Below, in pieces: positions 1-7,188 of a stretch of 18,363 nucleotides of DNA; position 1 is the first letter of the stretch; every line of letters begins with the position of its first letter. Position numbers and translations under genes: made by a program. The notes beneath the pieces are model-generated. The model saw only the letters and a list, made by a program, of their open reading frames with translations, searched no databases and was not told the DNA's origin. This DNA comes from Chloroflexota bacterium. GTDB taxonomy: Bacteria > Chloroflexota > Anaerolineae > Fen-1058. The stretch is from assembly GCA_016219235.1 (NCBI GenBank), contig JACRBO010000263.1, positions 1 through 18,363 on the forward strand, given 5' to 3'.

Positions 1-887
1 AGGGTGCGCGCTTGTTTGCGGCTGTGCTGCAAATCGTCGATCGCGCGGATGACGTCCGAGTCCATGATTTCCGTGACCAACGGCGTGATACCGCTCGCCA
101 GAATCTTGCCCACCGCTTCACACGCGGCGGACAACTTGCCAAACGCGGCCAGTGCCACCAACTGCGCTTTGGGTTTCGGGATCAATCGGAGAGTGATTTC
201 CGTTACGACGGCTAGCGTGCCTTCTGATCCGACGATCAACTGCTTCAGGTTATAGCCCGCCACATTCTTGATCGTGCGTCCCCCGACGTGCATCACTTTG
301 CCGCCGGGCAACACTACTTCCAACCCCAGTACGTAATCGGCGGTGACGCCATATTTCAAACAGCGCGGCCCGCCCGCATTGGTGCTGACGTTGCCGCCGA
401 TGGTGCACATGTACAACGACGCCGGATCGGGCGGACACATCAGCCCGGTCGCTTCGACCGCTTTTTGCAGGGTCGCGGTAACGACGCCGGGCTGTGTAAT
501 CACGATCGAGTCTTCGGGCGCAATCGTGAGGATGCGATTCATCCGCGCGAGGTTGACGCACCACGAATTCTCGATCGGTACCGCGCCGCCCGCCAGGCCC
601 GTCGCCGCGCCGCGCGGCACGATCGGGATGCAATGTTGATCGGCCAGGCGCAAAATCACGCTGACGTGTTCGGTGGTGCGCGGATGCAAAACGACGGCCG
701 GGCGTTGCTCGGCCCACGTGCCGTCGTATGCGTAAGCGGTCAGCGTCGCGGCGTCGGTGGCAACGGCCTCGTTGCCCAACGCCGCGCGCAGTTCATTGAG
801 GAGGGGCGGGTGGGGTGCCGCGCTGATCCTTGTGCTCCTTCTTCTTCTTCCTGCCGGTCTGCCGGTGCGCGCCGCAGTTACAGCCAT
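1..887 (-). CDS. glcD: GlcD-like FAD-linked oxidase subunit (partial, C-terminus outside window)
   Basis: FAD-dependent 2-hydroxyacid (glycolate/D-lactate type) dehydrogenase, cut off by the left edge after about 295 codons; the family is usually about 460-490 residues. The FAD-binding PCMH domain is visible: PRGAATGLAGGAVP at residues 91-104, CPPDPAS at 151-157, then IGGNVSTNAGGPRCLKYGVT ending at 182, all characteristic of GlcD. The frame then continues through the typical IKNVAGYNLKQL and VGSEGTLAVVTE segments to the edge with no stop. It would pass electrons from the hydroxyacid to the Fe-S partner GlcF encoded two genes upstream. The start is uncertain. The only in-frame ATG (887) gives a 95-bp overlap with the PSP1 gene and an odd Arg-rich N-terminus. 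Homology really begins near LLNELRAAL (residue 29 on). An ATG at 796 overlaps the PSP1 stop but is in another frame. Substrate is not determined by the sequence. Confidence 0.9.
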   Translation of the reverse strand, partial: MAVTAARTGRPAGRRRRSTRISAAPHPPLLNELRAALGNEAVATDAATLTAYAYDGTWAEQRPAVVLHPRTTEHVSVILRLADQHCIPIVPRGAATGLAGGAVPIENSWCVNLARMNRILTIAPEDSIVITQPGVVTATLQKAVEATGLMCPPDPASLYMCTIGGNVSTNAGGPRCLKYGVTADYVLGLEVVLPGGKVMHVGGRTIKNVAGYNLKQLIVGSEGTLAVVTEITLRLIPKPKAQLVALAAFGKLSAACEAVGKILASGITPLVTEIMDSDVIRAIDDLQHSRKQART

Positions 888-1788
888 GCGAACCGCTGCA
901 CGGTTCTTCCGTCTTCTGTTGCAGCGCGGCCAGTTCTGCCAGCGGCTGCAAATCGGCGCGCACTACTTCGTGCATCGTCTCGCCCACCAGCACCAGCACG
1001 GCATCCTTCAACGGGAAGACATCGATCACTTTGCCGTTGCCGTGCGGCGTGCCGACTTCCTTGTTGCGTTTGGGCAATTGCTTGCGCGCTTCCACATACT
1101 GCTCGTATTCATACAACAGGCAGCACCGCAGGCGGCCGCACATGCCGGTGATTTCCTGCGGATTCAGCGACAGCCCCTGCTCTTTGGCCATCTTCACGGA
1201 GATGGGGCTGAAGTCGGTGAGGAATTTGGAGCAACAGCGCTCGGTCAAACCACACGCCCCGCCCCCGCCGATGATCTTGGCGGTATCCCGCGGCCCGATC
1301 AGCCGCATATCGACCCTGGCGTTGAACTCCGGCTGCAACGCCGCGCGCAGCGGCTCGACGTTCACCTCGACGTTGTCTTCGACCGAGTACAGAAAACCCA
1401 ATCGCGCGCCGTCAAACGTATATTCGGCCTTGACGATCTTGCACTCGATACGCAGGTGCTGCGCCTTCTCACGCGCGACGATCATCGCGGCGACCTCTTG
1501 CGTTTCCCAGTATTTCTTCAACGCCAGATCGCGATTGGTCGCCATCCGCTCGATCAGTTTGAACGGCCCGTCGGCTGCGCCATGTCGGGGCGGCTCCAGC
1601 GAGGCCACCTGTCCCATCTGCCGGCCGCGCGTCGTCGACACGATGACCCAGTCGCCGGCGCGCAAATCGCGCAAGTGTGTCCCGTCAAAATGATAGACCT
1701 TGCCCACCGGCATAAAGCGCACGCCGACGATCTTTTGACCGCCGTGCACCGGAGCCGGAATAGTTGCTTCTTCAATAGGTGCTTGCAT
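793..1788 (-). CDS. PSP1-domain protein, RicT/YaaT family
   Basis: A 331-residue protein of the PSP1 C-terminal domain family, to which Bacillus RicT (YaaT) belongs. RicT is part of a Fe-S-carrying complex affecting RNA maturation and development; whether this protein does the same is inference. The diagnostic cysteine motifs are present: GGGGACGLTERCCSKF (C179, C185, C186) followed by KMAKEQGLSLNP and MCGRLRCCLLYE (C217, C222, C223). The start at 1788 is chosen because GGGAG (1794-1798) sits 5 nt before it; a longer frame reaches 1845 but lacks such a site. The C-terminus adds an unusual tail with C297, C303, C305 and a run of lysines (313-320). The gene lies between glcF and glcD on the same strand, 77 bp after glcF and overlapping the possible glcD start. 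The tail is encoded in that overlap. Confidence 0.9.
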   Translation of the reverse strand: MQAPIEEATIPAPVHGGQKIVGVRFMPVGKVYHFDGTHLRDLRAGDWVIVSTTRGRQMGQVASLEPPRHGAADGPFKLIERMATNRDLALKKYWETQEVAAMIVAREKAQHLRIECKIVKAEYTFDGARLGFLYSVEDNVEVNVEPLRAALQPEFNARVDMRLIGPRDTAKIIGGGGACGLTERCCSKFLTDFSPISVKMAKEQGLSLNPQEITGMCGRLRCCLLYEYEQYVEARKQLPKRNKEVGTPHGNGKVIDVFPLKDAVLVLVGETMHEVVRADLQPLAELAALQQKTEEPCSGSHGCNCGAHRQTGRKKKKEHKDQRGTPPAPPQ

Positions 1789-1821
1789 TTTCTCTCCCGT
1801 GGTGCGTGATGCGGGATGCGC

Positions 1822-1881
1822 GAGGCAGGACTCATGCTCACGCATCTTGCATCATGCATCTTGCATCATACATCCTGCCTC
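1822..1881. repeat. Inverted repeat enclosing a 14-bp tandem duplication
   Basis: Nine-bp perfect arms GAGGCAGGA (1822-1830) and TCCTGCCTC (1873-1881) flank two head-to-tail copies of GCATCTTGCATCAT (1842-1855 and 1856-1869). The second copy contains the glcF stop codon (1866-1868), so the last codons of glcF are part of the structure. It fills most of the glcF-PSP1 gap and could form a hairpin in the shared transcript. There is no U tract, so a terminator is not supported. Confidence 0.6.
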
Positions 1882-3356
1882 TCAATCGTCTCCAATACCA
1901 TCTGCGTCACATGCTTCACTTTCACATCTGAACCTGTCCGTCTCGCGCCCCATTCCAATTGTAGCAAACAACCCGGATTCGCGCTGACCACGACTTCTGC
2001 GCCGGTCGCCTCAACATCGGCCATCTTGCGATCGAGCAACTCTTTCGATAAGGCCGGATGTGTGAGGTTATAGATGCCCGCACTGCCGCAACAGCGCGTC
2101 GAATCGGCCAGTTCGCACATCTCCACACCCGATGGTTTTAGCCGCGCCAACACGGCCCGTGGTTGACGTCGCACGCCCTGCACGTTGGCCAGGTGACATG
2201 GTTCGTGATAGGTGATTCGCTGCGGCGCCGCATCCTTCGACTGCGCGACGGGCGCACGCTTCGCGTGAGCGGAATGCAATGAAGTCGAAGCACGCTTGCC
2301 GTCACCCGCATCCTTCGACTCCGCTTCGCTTCGCTCAGGATGCTTGAGATCAGCCGGCATGATCTGATCCAGCCACTCGGTGATGTCTCGAACCTTATTC
2401 GAAAAGCGACTGGCCCTCTCTGACCATTCGGCATCGTTGTGGAAAACACGCTCGTACTCTTTGAGGAAGCCGCTGCACGCGGCGCAATCTGCTACGATTG
2501 CATCAAGATCGCCCAGCGCCTCAAACGCCGCGATGTTGCGCTTCGCCATCTTGCGCGCCGTGTCCTTCAGCCCTTGATCGTCTTGCGGCGCGCCGCAGCA
2601 CATTTGATCGTTCGGCGTGATCACTTCGCAGTTGAAACGGTGCAGCAGTTCAACGGTCGCGCGGCTGGCGTCAGCAAACGCCACATTCATAACGCAGCCT
2701 AAAAAGAAGCCGACACGATAGGTTGAAACCTGACAGGTCTCGTCAGAGTTGCCGGTCGATGAGCTACGCTGACGAGACCTGTCAGGTTTTTGCAGTTCCC
2801 CCCACAACGGCTTCGGCATCTTCGGCGCGAGTTGTACGAGGTCCTTCAGCACCGGGCCAATCCTCGGAATCCAGCCCAGCAGGGCCACGCCCAGCCGATC
2901 GAGTTTGAGGTGCTGCGCCCAACGCAGCGGCGGCGTGAACCACTGAATGCGGCGCGGCGAAATCAGCGCGTGATTCAAGATCAAGCGGATGAGCCAGTGG
3001 CGCGGATGTTTCGCTTCGACGGCGGCGCGGCCTTCGACGATGAGTTCGCCGATCGGGATGCTGACGGGGCACACGGTGTTGCAGGCGCGGCAATCGAGGC
3101 AGTGATACAGGTGCTCTACCACGCCCGCAACGGCCAGATCGAGTTTGCCATCTTCCACTGCGCGCATCAAAGACAGTCGCCCGCGCGGCGAAAAGGTCTC
3201 CAGCGTCGTTTGCTGATAAGTCGGACAGGCGGGCAGACAGCGCCCGCAGCGGATGCAGTCCATCAGCGCTTCGTAGGTGGGCAGTTCGGGGGCGGTGAAG
3301 ACCGGGCCGGAAATGGGGGCAAAGATGGAATTGGGTTTGCGGTCAGAGTCAGTCAT
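1866..3356 (-). CDS. glcF: GlcF-like Fe-S oxidoreductase subunit with two in-frame repeat insertions
   Basis: Iron-sulfur electron-transfer subunit of a glycolate/lactate oxidase-type complex, 496 residues from the ATG at 3356. A TTG at 3401 extends the frame, but would overlap the upstream toxin gene. Two 4Fe-4S ferredoxin motifs are seen: CIRCGRCLPACP (C34, C37, C40, C44) and CLDCRACNTVCP (C86, C89, C92, C96). Two CCG domains follow: GFFLGC (C221) with MCCGAP (C253, C254) and DCAACSG; then YHEPCH (C387) with RCCGSAG (C422, C423) and NPGC (C463). Together these are the GlcF/heterodisulfide-reductase-like architecture. About 20 residues (190-211) between the ferredoxin part and CCG1, and about 43 residues (336-380) before CCG2, are encoded by palindromic repeats and look like neutral insertions. 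The frame and all cysteines are intact, so the protein is probably functional. It precedes the PSP1 gene and glcD; no glcE is present here. Confidence 0.92.
   Translation of the reverse strand: MTDSDRKPNSIFAPISGPVFTAPELPTYEALMDCIRCGRCLPACPTYQQTTLETFSPRGRLSLMRAVEDGKLDLAVAGVVEHLYHCLDCRACNTVCPVSIPIGELIVEGRAAVEAKHPRHWLIRLILNHALISPRRIQWFTPPLRWAQHLKLDRLGVALLGWIPRIGPVLKDLVQLAPKMPKPLWGELQKPDRSRQRSSSTGNSDETCQVSTYRVGFFLGCVMNVAFADASRATVELLHRFNCEVITPNDQMCCGAPQDDQGLKDTARKMAKRNIAAFEALGDLDAIVADCAACSGFLKEYERVFHNDAEWSERASRFSNKVRDITEWLDQIMPADLKHPERSEAESKDAGDGKRASTSLHSAHAKRAPVAQSKDAAPQRITYHEPCHLANVQGVRRQPRAVLARLKPSGVEMCELADSTRCCGSAGIYNLTHPALSKELLDRKMADVEATGAEVVVSANPGCLLQLEWGARRTGSDVKVKHVTQMVLETIERQDV
2230..2347. 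repeat. Two palindromic repeat units inside glcF (GTCGAAGGATGC family)
   Basis: The plus strand shows GCATCCTTCGACT at 2230-2242 facing AGTCGAAGCACGC at 2283-2295, then a second GCATCCTTCGACT at 2308-2320 that runs to CTCAGGATGCTTGAG at 2347. The same core and the same CTCAGGATGCTTGAG end recur at 11892-12024. In glcF the units are translated into a Lys/Ser/Glu/Ala-rich stretch (HPERSEAESKDA then SKDAAPQ) located between the two CCG domains. The affected block of about 129 nt (2223-2351) is a multiple of three, so the frame is kept. Confidence 0.75.
2726..2789. repeat. Palindromic element inside glcF (CCTGACAGGTCTCGTCAG arms)
   Basis: Perfect 21-bp inverted repeat: left arm 2726-2746 (core CCTGACAGGTCTCGTCAG), right arm 2769-2789, with a 22-nt centre. 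It is translated as part of a Ser/Arg-rich linker between the ferredoxin domain and the first CCG domain of GlcF. As RNA it would form a very stable hairpin inside the coding sequence. There is no second full copy in this window; TAACCTGAC at 11961-11969 is only a short chance match. Confidence 0.8.
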
Positions 3357-3382
3357 TACAGGCCAATTCTTACAATCAAAGG

Positions 3383-3793
3383 TCACACGGTCGGTAACCA
3401 ATTCTCATACTTCAGATCAGGCACGGCATCAAAGTCGCCGTCGGTGGTCAACAACGTCAAGCCGTAACGCAACGCGATTGCGACGATGAGTGCATCGACT
3501 ACATTTAGCTGCCAGCCTCGTCGCCGCAATCGCACTCGAATTGCCGCCGCATCAAGCGCATCACGCTCCTCGACGGCGATCACATCGAACGACGGGCGTA
3601 ACCGTTCCCATTCCTGAATGTTCTGCGAGGCACGTGGCAGAAGGCCATAGCCAAACAGCAGTTCGGCTATGACGACTGCTGGTAGAGCAAATGTATGGCC
3701 GACCTCAATTGCTGCCAGGATTTGGTGGCGCAATGGATGATCGAGCGTGATCAACGGCGAGGCGTGATTGGTGTCCAGCAGGTACTGAGTCAT
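3383..3793 (-). CDS. vapC: PIN-domain ribonuclease toxin, VapC family
   Basis: A 136-residue PIN-domain protein, the usual VapC length. The acidic residues of the metal-binding active site are visible: D7 in LLDTN, E44 in AELLFGYG, D100 in VVDALIVAIA and D118 in TTDGDF. Members of the family cleave RNA, often tRNA, when freed from their antitoxin. The start ATG overlaps the stop of the upstream antitoxin gene by 4 bp (ATGA at 3790-3793), with a GAGG ribosome-binding site inside the antitoxin gene, so the two are translationally coupled. All four acidic positions are intact, so the toxin looks active. It lies 26 bp upstream of glcF on the same strand, so read-through into glcF is possible. The RNA target cannot be inferred. 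Confidence 0.88.
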   Translation of the reverse strand: MTQYLLDTNHASPLITLDHPLRHQILAAIEVGHTFALPAVVIAELLFGYGLLPRASQNIQEWERLRPSFDVIAVEERDALDAAAIRVRLRRRGWQLNVVDALIVAIALRYGLTLLTTDGDFDAVPDLKYENWLPTV

Positions 3794-4224
3794 TCCTCAG
3801 ATCTCAGCACGGCGCGCATTTCAGCTTCGGTCTTGAGCCAATCACGTCGTTCAGATTCTTTCATCTCCGCCTCGATTTTAGCCCAGTCGCGCGTCCATTC
3901 TTCCAGGTTGAAATCCGGATCGTGCGGGGCATTTTCAAGCAAATCCTTCAAAGACGCCGTTGCTTTACGCACATTGGGAACGCCTGGCCCTCGTCGCTTG
4001 ATGTCGGCCACCACATCTTCCAGAGTGCGATCATCCGCCCACATCGACGCAGCCACAGCCAGGTGGGCCTGCCGCCACGCGCGATACGCCTCGTACTCGT
4101 CGGGTGGCAACAACACGGCTATCCGCCGCCCGCCCTGTTCCAGCACAAACGGCTCATCCACCGGCGACTGCTGCGCGATGACCTCATACAGCGTTTGATT
4201 TTCCTTAAGTGTCAGGGTCTTCAT
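3790..4224 (-). CDS. Phd/YefM-like antitoxin with long C-terminal extension
   Basis: A 144-residue partner of the PIN toxin, placed first in the pair with a 4-bp overlap. Residues 26-51 (FVLEQGGRRIAVLLPPDEYE) resemble the DNA-binding Phd/YefM fold, which normally spans only 80-90 residues. The rest is a charged helical extension carrying an internal duplication, DWAKIEAEMK at 113-122 and DWLKTEAEMR at 128-137. It probably holds the toxin-neutralising segment. A strong ribosome-binding site GGAGGTGA lies just before the ATG. It is expected to bind and neutralise the toxin and repress its own promoter; the identification leans on gene order as much as on sequence. Confidence 0.75.
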   Translation of the reverse strand: MKTLTLKENQTLYEVIAQQSPVDEPFVLEQGGRRIAVLLPPDEYEAYRAWRQAHLAVAASMWADDRTLEDVVADIKRRGPGVPNVRKATASLKDLLENAPHDPDFNLEEWTRDWAKIEAEMKESERRDWLKTEAEMRAVLRSEE

Positions 4225-4252
4225 ACGTCACCTCCGCCATTAACCGCCTCAA

Positions 4253-4263
4253 GTGTATCACAC
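4253..4263. promoter_or_regulatory. Short palindrome upstream of the antitoxin, possible operator
   Basis: GTGTATCACAC (arms GTGT/ACAC around a 3-nt centre) lies about 30 bp before the antitoxin ATG, where autoregulatory operators of toxin-antitoxin pairs usually sit. It is short, and no convincing -35/-10 pair accompanies it. The 64-bp gap to the beta-helix gene end holds nothing else. Confidence 0.25.
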
Positions 4264-4288
4264 TCCCCAGTCGATCGATGACTGCCGC

Positions 4289-7105
4289 TTACCGCAGCAT
4301 CAGCGGCAGATATAGCCGATAAATCACCGCCTCGTCAAAACCGATGTCAAAACCGGCATCATGCGGGCGCGTCTGCCCGTCGATGTCAGTATACACGCCC
4401 ACATCTGTGCCGGCGTTAATCGCTGCGCTGCCTGCGCCCAGATGATAATTGTCGTTGGCGGTGTCCACGAATTTGGGATCACCCGTGACATCGTTGGTGC
4501 CGCCGCTCATCACGCCGAAGCGTGGCGTGGTATTGCCGTACAACAAATTGTAATCTTCAAACACCGTGCCGCCGAGTCGATACAGACCGATCGTGTGGCT
4601 GGCAACGATCGTGTCTTGAATGTCCACGCTGCCGCTGGTGATACGGATCGCGTCGCCGGTCGCCAACGTCGGCGCGGCCACGGTATTGAAGTACAGTTGT
4701 AGGGTGCCGGTGGGCGCCAGATACAGTCCAGCGCCCTGCCCGCTCAGCGCCGTGTTGCGCGCGAACAGCGAGTTGACGACGCGGCCCTGCCCCGCTGCCT
4801 GATACAGGCCGCCGCCGCTGTCCGCGAAGTTGCCGATGAACTGCGAAGCGCTGATCGTGACCGTGCCGCTGATCAGCGCCGCACCGCCGCGTGCGCCGCT
4901 CTGATTGTTGCTCGCCACCACCTGATCGAGCGTGGCGGCCCCGCGTGCCCAGAGCGCGCCGCCATCGCCGAGCGTGGCCGTGTTGCCTGAAAAATCAGAT
5001 CGCGTTAGTGACAGGTCTTGCCCCGCCGCCAGTGCGCCGCCCGGCGAGGTGTTGGCCGTGTTGCCGCTAAACTGACTATCGTTCGCCGCGATCGACAGGC
5101 TGGCCGCAATCGCGCCACCGCCATACTGGCCATCGCCCTGCGCCGTGTTGTCGATGAACTGGCTGGTGTTGACCGAGACGGTATTGCCTGATGAAATGCC
5201 GCCGCCGTTCGCCTGCGCTCGATTGTTTTGGAATTGACTGTTGACCACTTGCATCGGGCCGAAACCTTCGGCTCCGCCACCCCAGGTCACCGCCGAATTG
5301 TTGATGTACGTCGTGTTGGTCAGGAAGGTTGTATTACCCACACTACCGCCGCCCGTGGCTGTGGCGGTGTTAGACAGAAACCGCGTGCCGGAAATGGTCA
5401 ACACTGGACCACCGTTGTAGAGGCCGCCGCCCCAGCCGCCCGTCGTCGCCAGGGTACGTTCAAACGTGCCGCCCGTCAACGTCAGCGAGCCATGCTGCAC
5501 GCCTACGCCGCCGCCCGCATACGCGGAACTGTTGCTGATGAAATCGGTGTGGGTCAGCCACGACGCTTGATCGGCAAAGAATCCGCCGCCCCAATTGTTG
5601 ACAGCAGTGTTGTTCTCAAAACGGCTGCCCGTTGCTTGCACGCTGCTATACGACAACATCCCTCCGCCCAGATTGGCGGCGAAGTTCCCTGTGTACTGCA
5701 CGTTGCTCAACGTGACGCTACCGCCCGCGCCCGATCCGCCGCCGCTGCCGTTAAGCGTGCGATTGTTCAAGAAGGTCGTGTCTGTGATGACGACGCTGCC
5801 GGCTGTATCAAGGCCGCCGCTGTTGCCGCCCGTGATCACGGTGTTGTAAGCGAAATAGGCGTTGGAGACATTGGCTGTGGCTGCCGCCCATGCCCCGCCG
5901 CCGTTGCCGCTGCGTGAGGTGTTGCTGTAAAACTGCGAACCGTTCAGCGTAAAGGATCCATCGGAGTACAGACCACCGCCACCGCTGGCGGTGTTGCTCA
6001 AGAACTGTCCGCCCGTAATCGTCTCGGTATAGCTGCCCGCATAGCCAGCATATAAGCCGCCGCCACGATACGAAGCGGTGTTGCTCATGAAATCGACCGA
6101 CTTCAGAGTTGAGTCGAACCACATGAACAGGCCGCCCCCGCCGCCGAAGTTGGCGGCATTGCTGATGAACTGGACGTTGGTCAGCACGCCCGGTGCAGTG
6201 TTCGCAAAGTAGGCCAGGTACGCGCCGCCGCCCCAATCGGACGACGAGTTGCCGTTGAACAGCGTACCGGAAATATCGGAACGGCCAAAGGCCATCACCC
6301 CGCCGCCCCCGCCATAGCCTTTCGGTTTCGTGGTCCGGTTATTGACGAATTGCCCGCCCGTCAGTTTCAGCGCGCCGCTCGCGTACAGGCCGCCGCCGTC
6401 GTAACCGTTGTTCACCACGTTGCCAATGAAGGCCACATTCGTGCCGGTAAAAGCGGCATTCGCCAGCACGCCGCCGCCATAGCCGTTGGTGACAACCGTG
6501 TTGTTCTGGATGACGCTGTTCACGACGATGACGTGGCCGGCGATGTACGCTCCGCCGCCGCTGCCGTTGGTCGCCAGATTGTTATTGATCGTCACCGCGC
6601 TCAGCGTGATGGGCGACGACGCGTAAATACCCCCGCCCGATTGCGCGGAGTTGGCGACGACGCTGACGTTCTGAATCAGCGGCTGTGCGCCGGCCGATAG
6701 GAAGATGCCGCCCCCGTTGGCCGCGCCCGCGGCGCCGCCCTGAATCGTCAGACCGGCGATCTGCGTCGCGTCGTTTATCGCCGCCGTGACCGTCAGCACG
6801 CGCTGGCCGGCGAGGGCAGTGAGGATCGTGCTGCCGCTCCCCGCGCCGATCAGGCTCACTGCTTTGTTGAGTGTGACGCTGGTGTTGTACACCCCGGCCA
6901 GAATATCGATCGTATCGCCGTCGGCGGAGCCATCAATGCAGGCTTGCAACGAGGTATTACAAGGAGCAACGCCGGGGTAAGTGCGCGTCACGCCTTGCGG
7001 CAAAGCCGTAACACGCGGGGGTTGCAGCATCAACAACAACGCGGCCAACACACCTGCCGCCAACATCAACGTCAAACCAAACCGTCGCACCGTTCGAGCG
7101 CGCAT
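4289..7105 (-). CDS. Secreted parallel beta-helix repeat protein with choice-of-anchor Q-like end
   Basis: A 938-residue exported protein. The start at 7105 is chosen because GGAG (7112-7115) lies 6 nt upstream and a signal peptide follows directly (RRFGLTLMLAAGVLAALLLM, cleavage probably near VTALP, residue 34). A longer frame from 7210 would run into the upstream kinase gene. After an N-terminal CNTSLQACIDGSADGDTIDI segment come some two dozen imperfect repeats rich in GGG(L/I)Y, SGTxF and SNTA motifs, typical of right-handed parallel beta-helices of the pectate-lyase/polymorphic outer-membrane-protein kind. Near the end, DIDGQTRPHDAGFDIGFDE matches choice-of-anchor Q domains. The last residues, YRLYLPLMLR, form a C-terminal tail shared in type with the secreted protein at 15762-17237. 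No catalytic residues could be recognised; it is more likely a surface or adhesive protein than an enzyme. It lies 83 bp downstream of the hybrid kinase. Confidence 0.85.
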   Translation of the reverse strand: MRARTVRRFGLTLMLAAGVLAALLLMLQPPRVTALPQGVTRTYPGVAPCNTSLQACIDGSADGDTIDILAGVYNTSVTLNKAVSLIGAGSGSTILTALAGQRVLTVTAAINDATQIAGLTIQGGAAGAANGGGIFLSAGAQPLIQNVSVVANSAQSGGGIYASSPITLSAVTINNNLATNGSGGGAYIAGHVIVVNSVIQNNTVVTNGYGGGVLANAAFTGTNVAFIGNVVNNGYDGGGLYASGALKLTGGQFVNNRTTKPKGYGGGGGVMAFGRSDISGTLFNGNSSSDWGGGAYLAYFANTAPGVLTNVQFISNAANFGGGGGLFMWFDSTLKSVDFMSNTASYRGGGLYAGYAGSYTETITGGQFLSNTASGGGGLYSDGSFTLNGSQFYSNTSRSGNGGGAWAAATANVSNAYFAYNTVITGGNSGGLDTAGSVVITDTTFLNNRTLNGSGGGSGAGGSVTLSNVQYTGNFAANLGGGMLSYSSVQATGSRFENNTAVNNWGGGFFADQASWLTHTDFISNSSAYAGGGVGVQHGSLTLTGGTFERTLATTGGWGGGLYNGGPVLTISGTRFLSNTATATGGGSVGNTTFLTNTTYINNSAVTWGGGAEGFGPMQVVNSQFQNNRAQANGGGISSGNTVSVNTSQFIDNTAQGDGQYGGGAIAASLSIAANDSQFSGNTANTSPGGALAAGQDLSLTRSDFSGNTATLGDGGALWARGAATLDQVVASNNQSGARGGAALISGTVTISASQFIGNFADSGGGLYQAAGQGRVVNSLFARNTALSGQGAGLYLAPTGTLQLYFNTVAAPTLATGDAIRITSGSVDIQDTIVASHTIGLYRLGGTVFEDYNLLYGNTTPRFGVMSGGTNDVTGDPKFVDTANDNYHLGAGSAAINAGTDVGVYTDIDGQTRPHDAGFDIGFDEAVIYRLYLPLMLR

Positions 7106-7188
7106 AGCAATCTCCTGTCCCCTGGATTGCCTGAATTGTAGCACGCCCTTGCCGAACAACTTACGCGCGGCGGCAGGCGAAGGGCCGG

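Noticed and set aside
288..1809. Long open plus-strand frames opposite glcD and the PSP1 gene
   Set aside because: They are Arg/Ala/His-rich antisense readings of well-supported minus-strand genes in GC-rich DNA, with no domain of their own.
1842..1869. CRISPR-like direct repeats
   Set aside because: Two adjacent 14-bp units without spacers are a simple tandem duplication.
5228..5917. 229-codon plus-strand frame opposite the beta-helix gene
   Set aside because: It arises from the GGC/GCC glycine codons of the repeats on the other strand.
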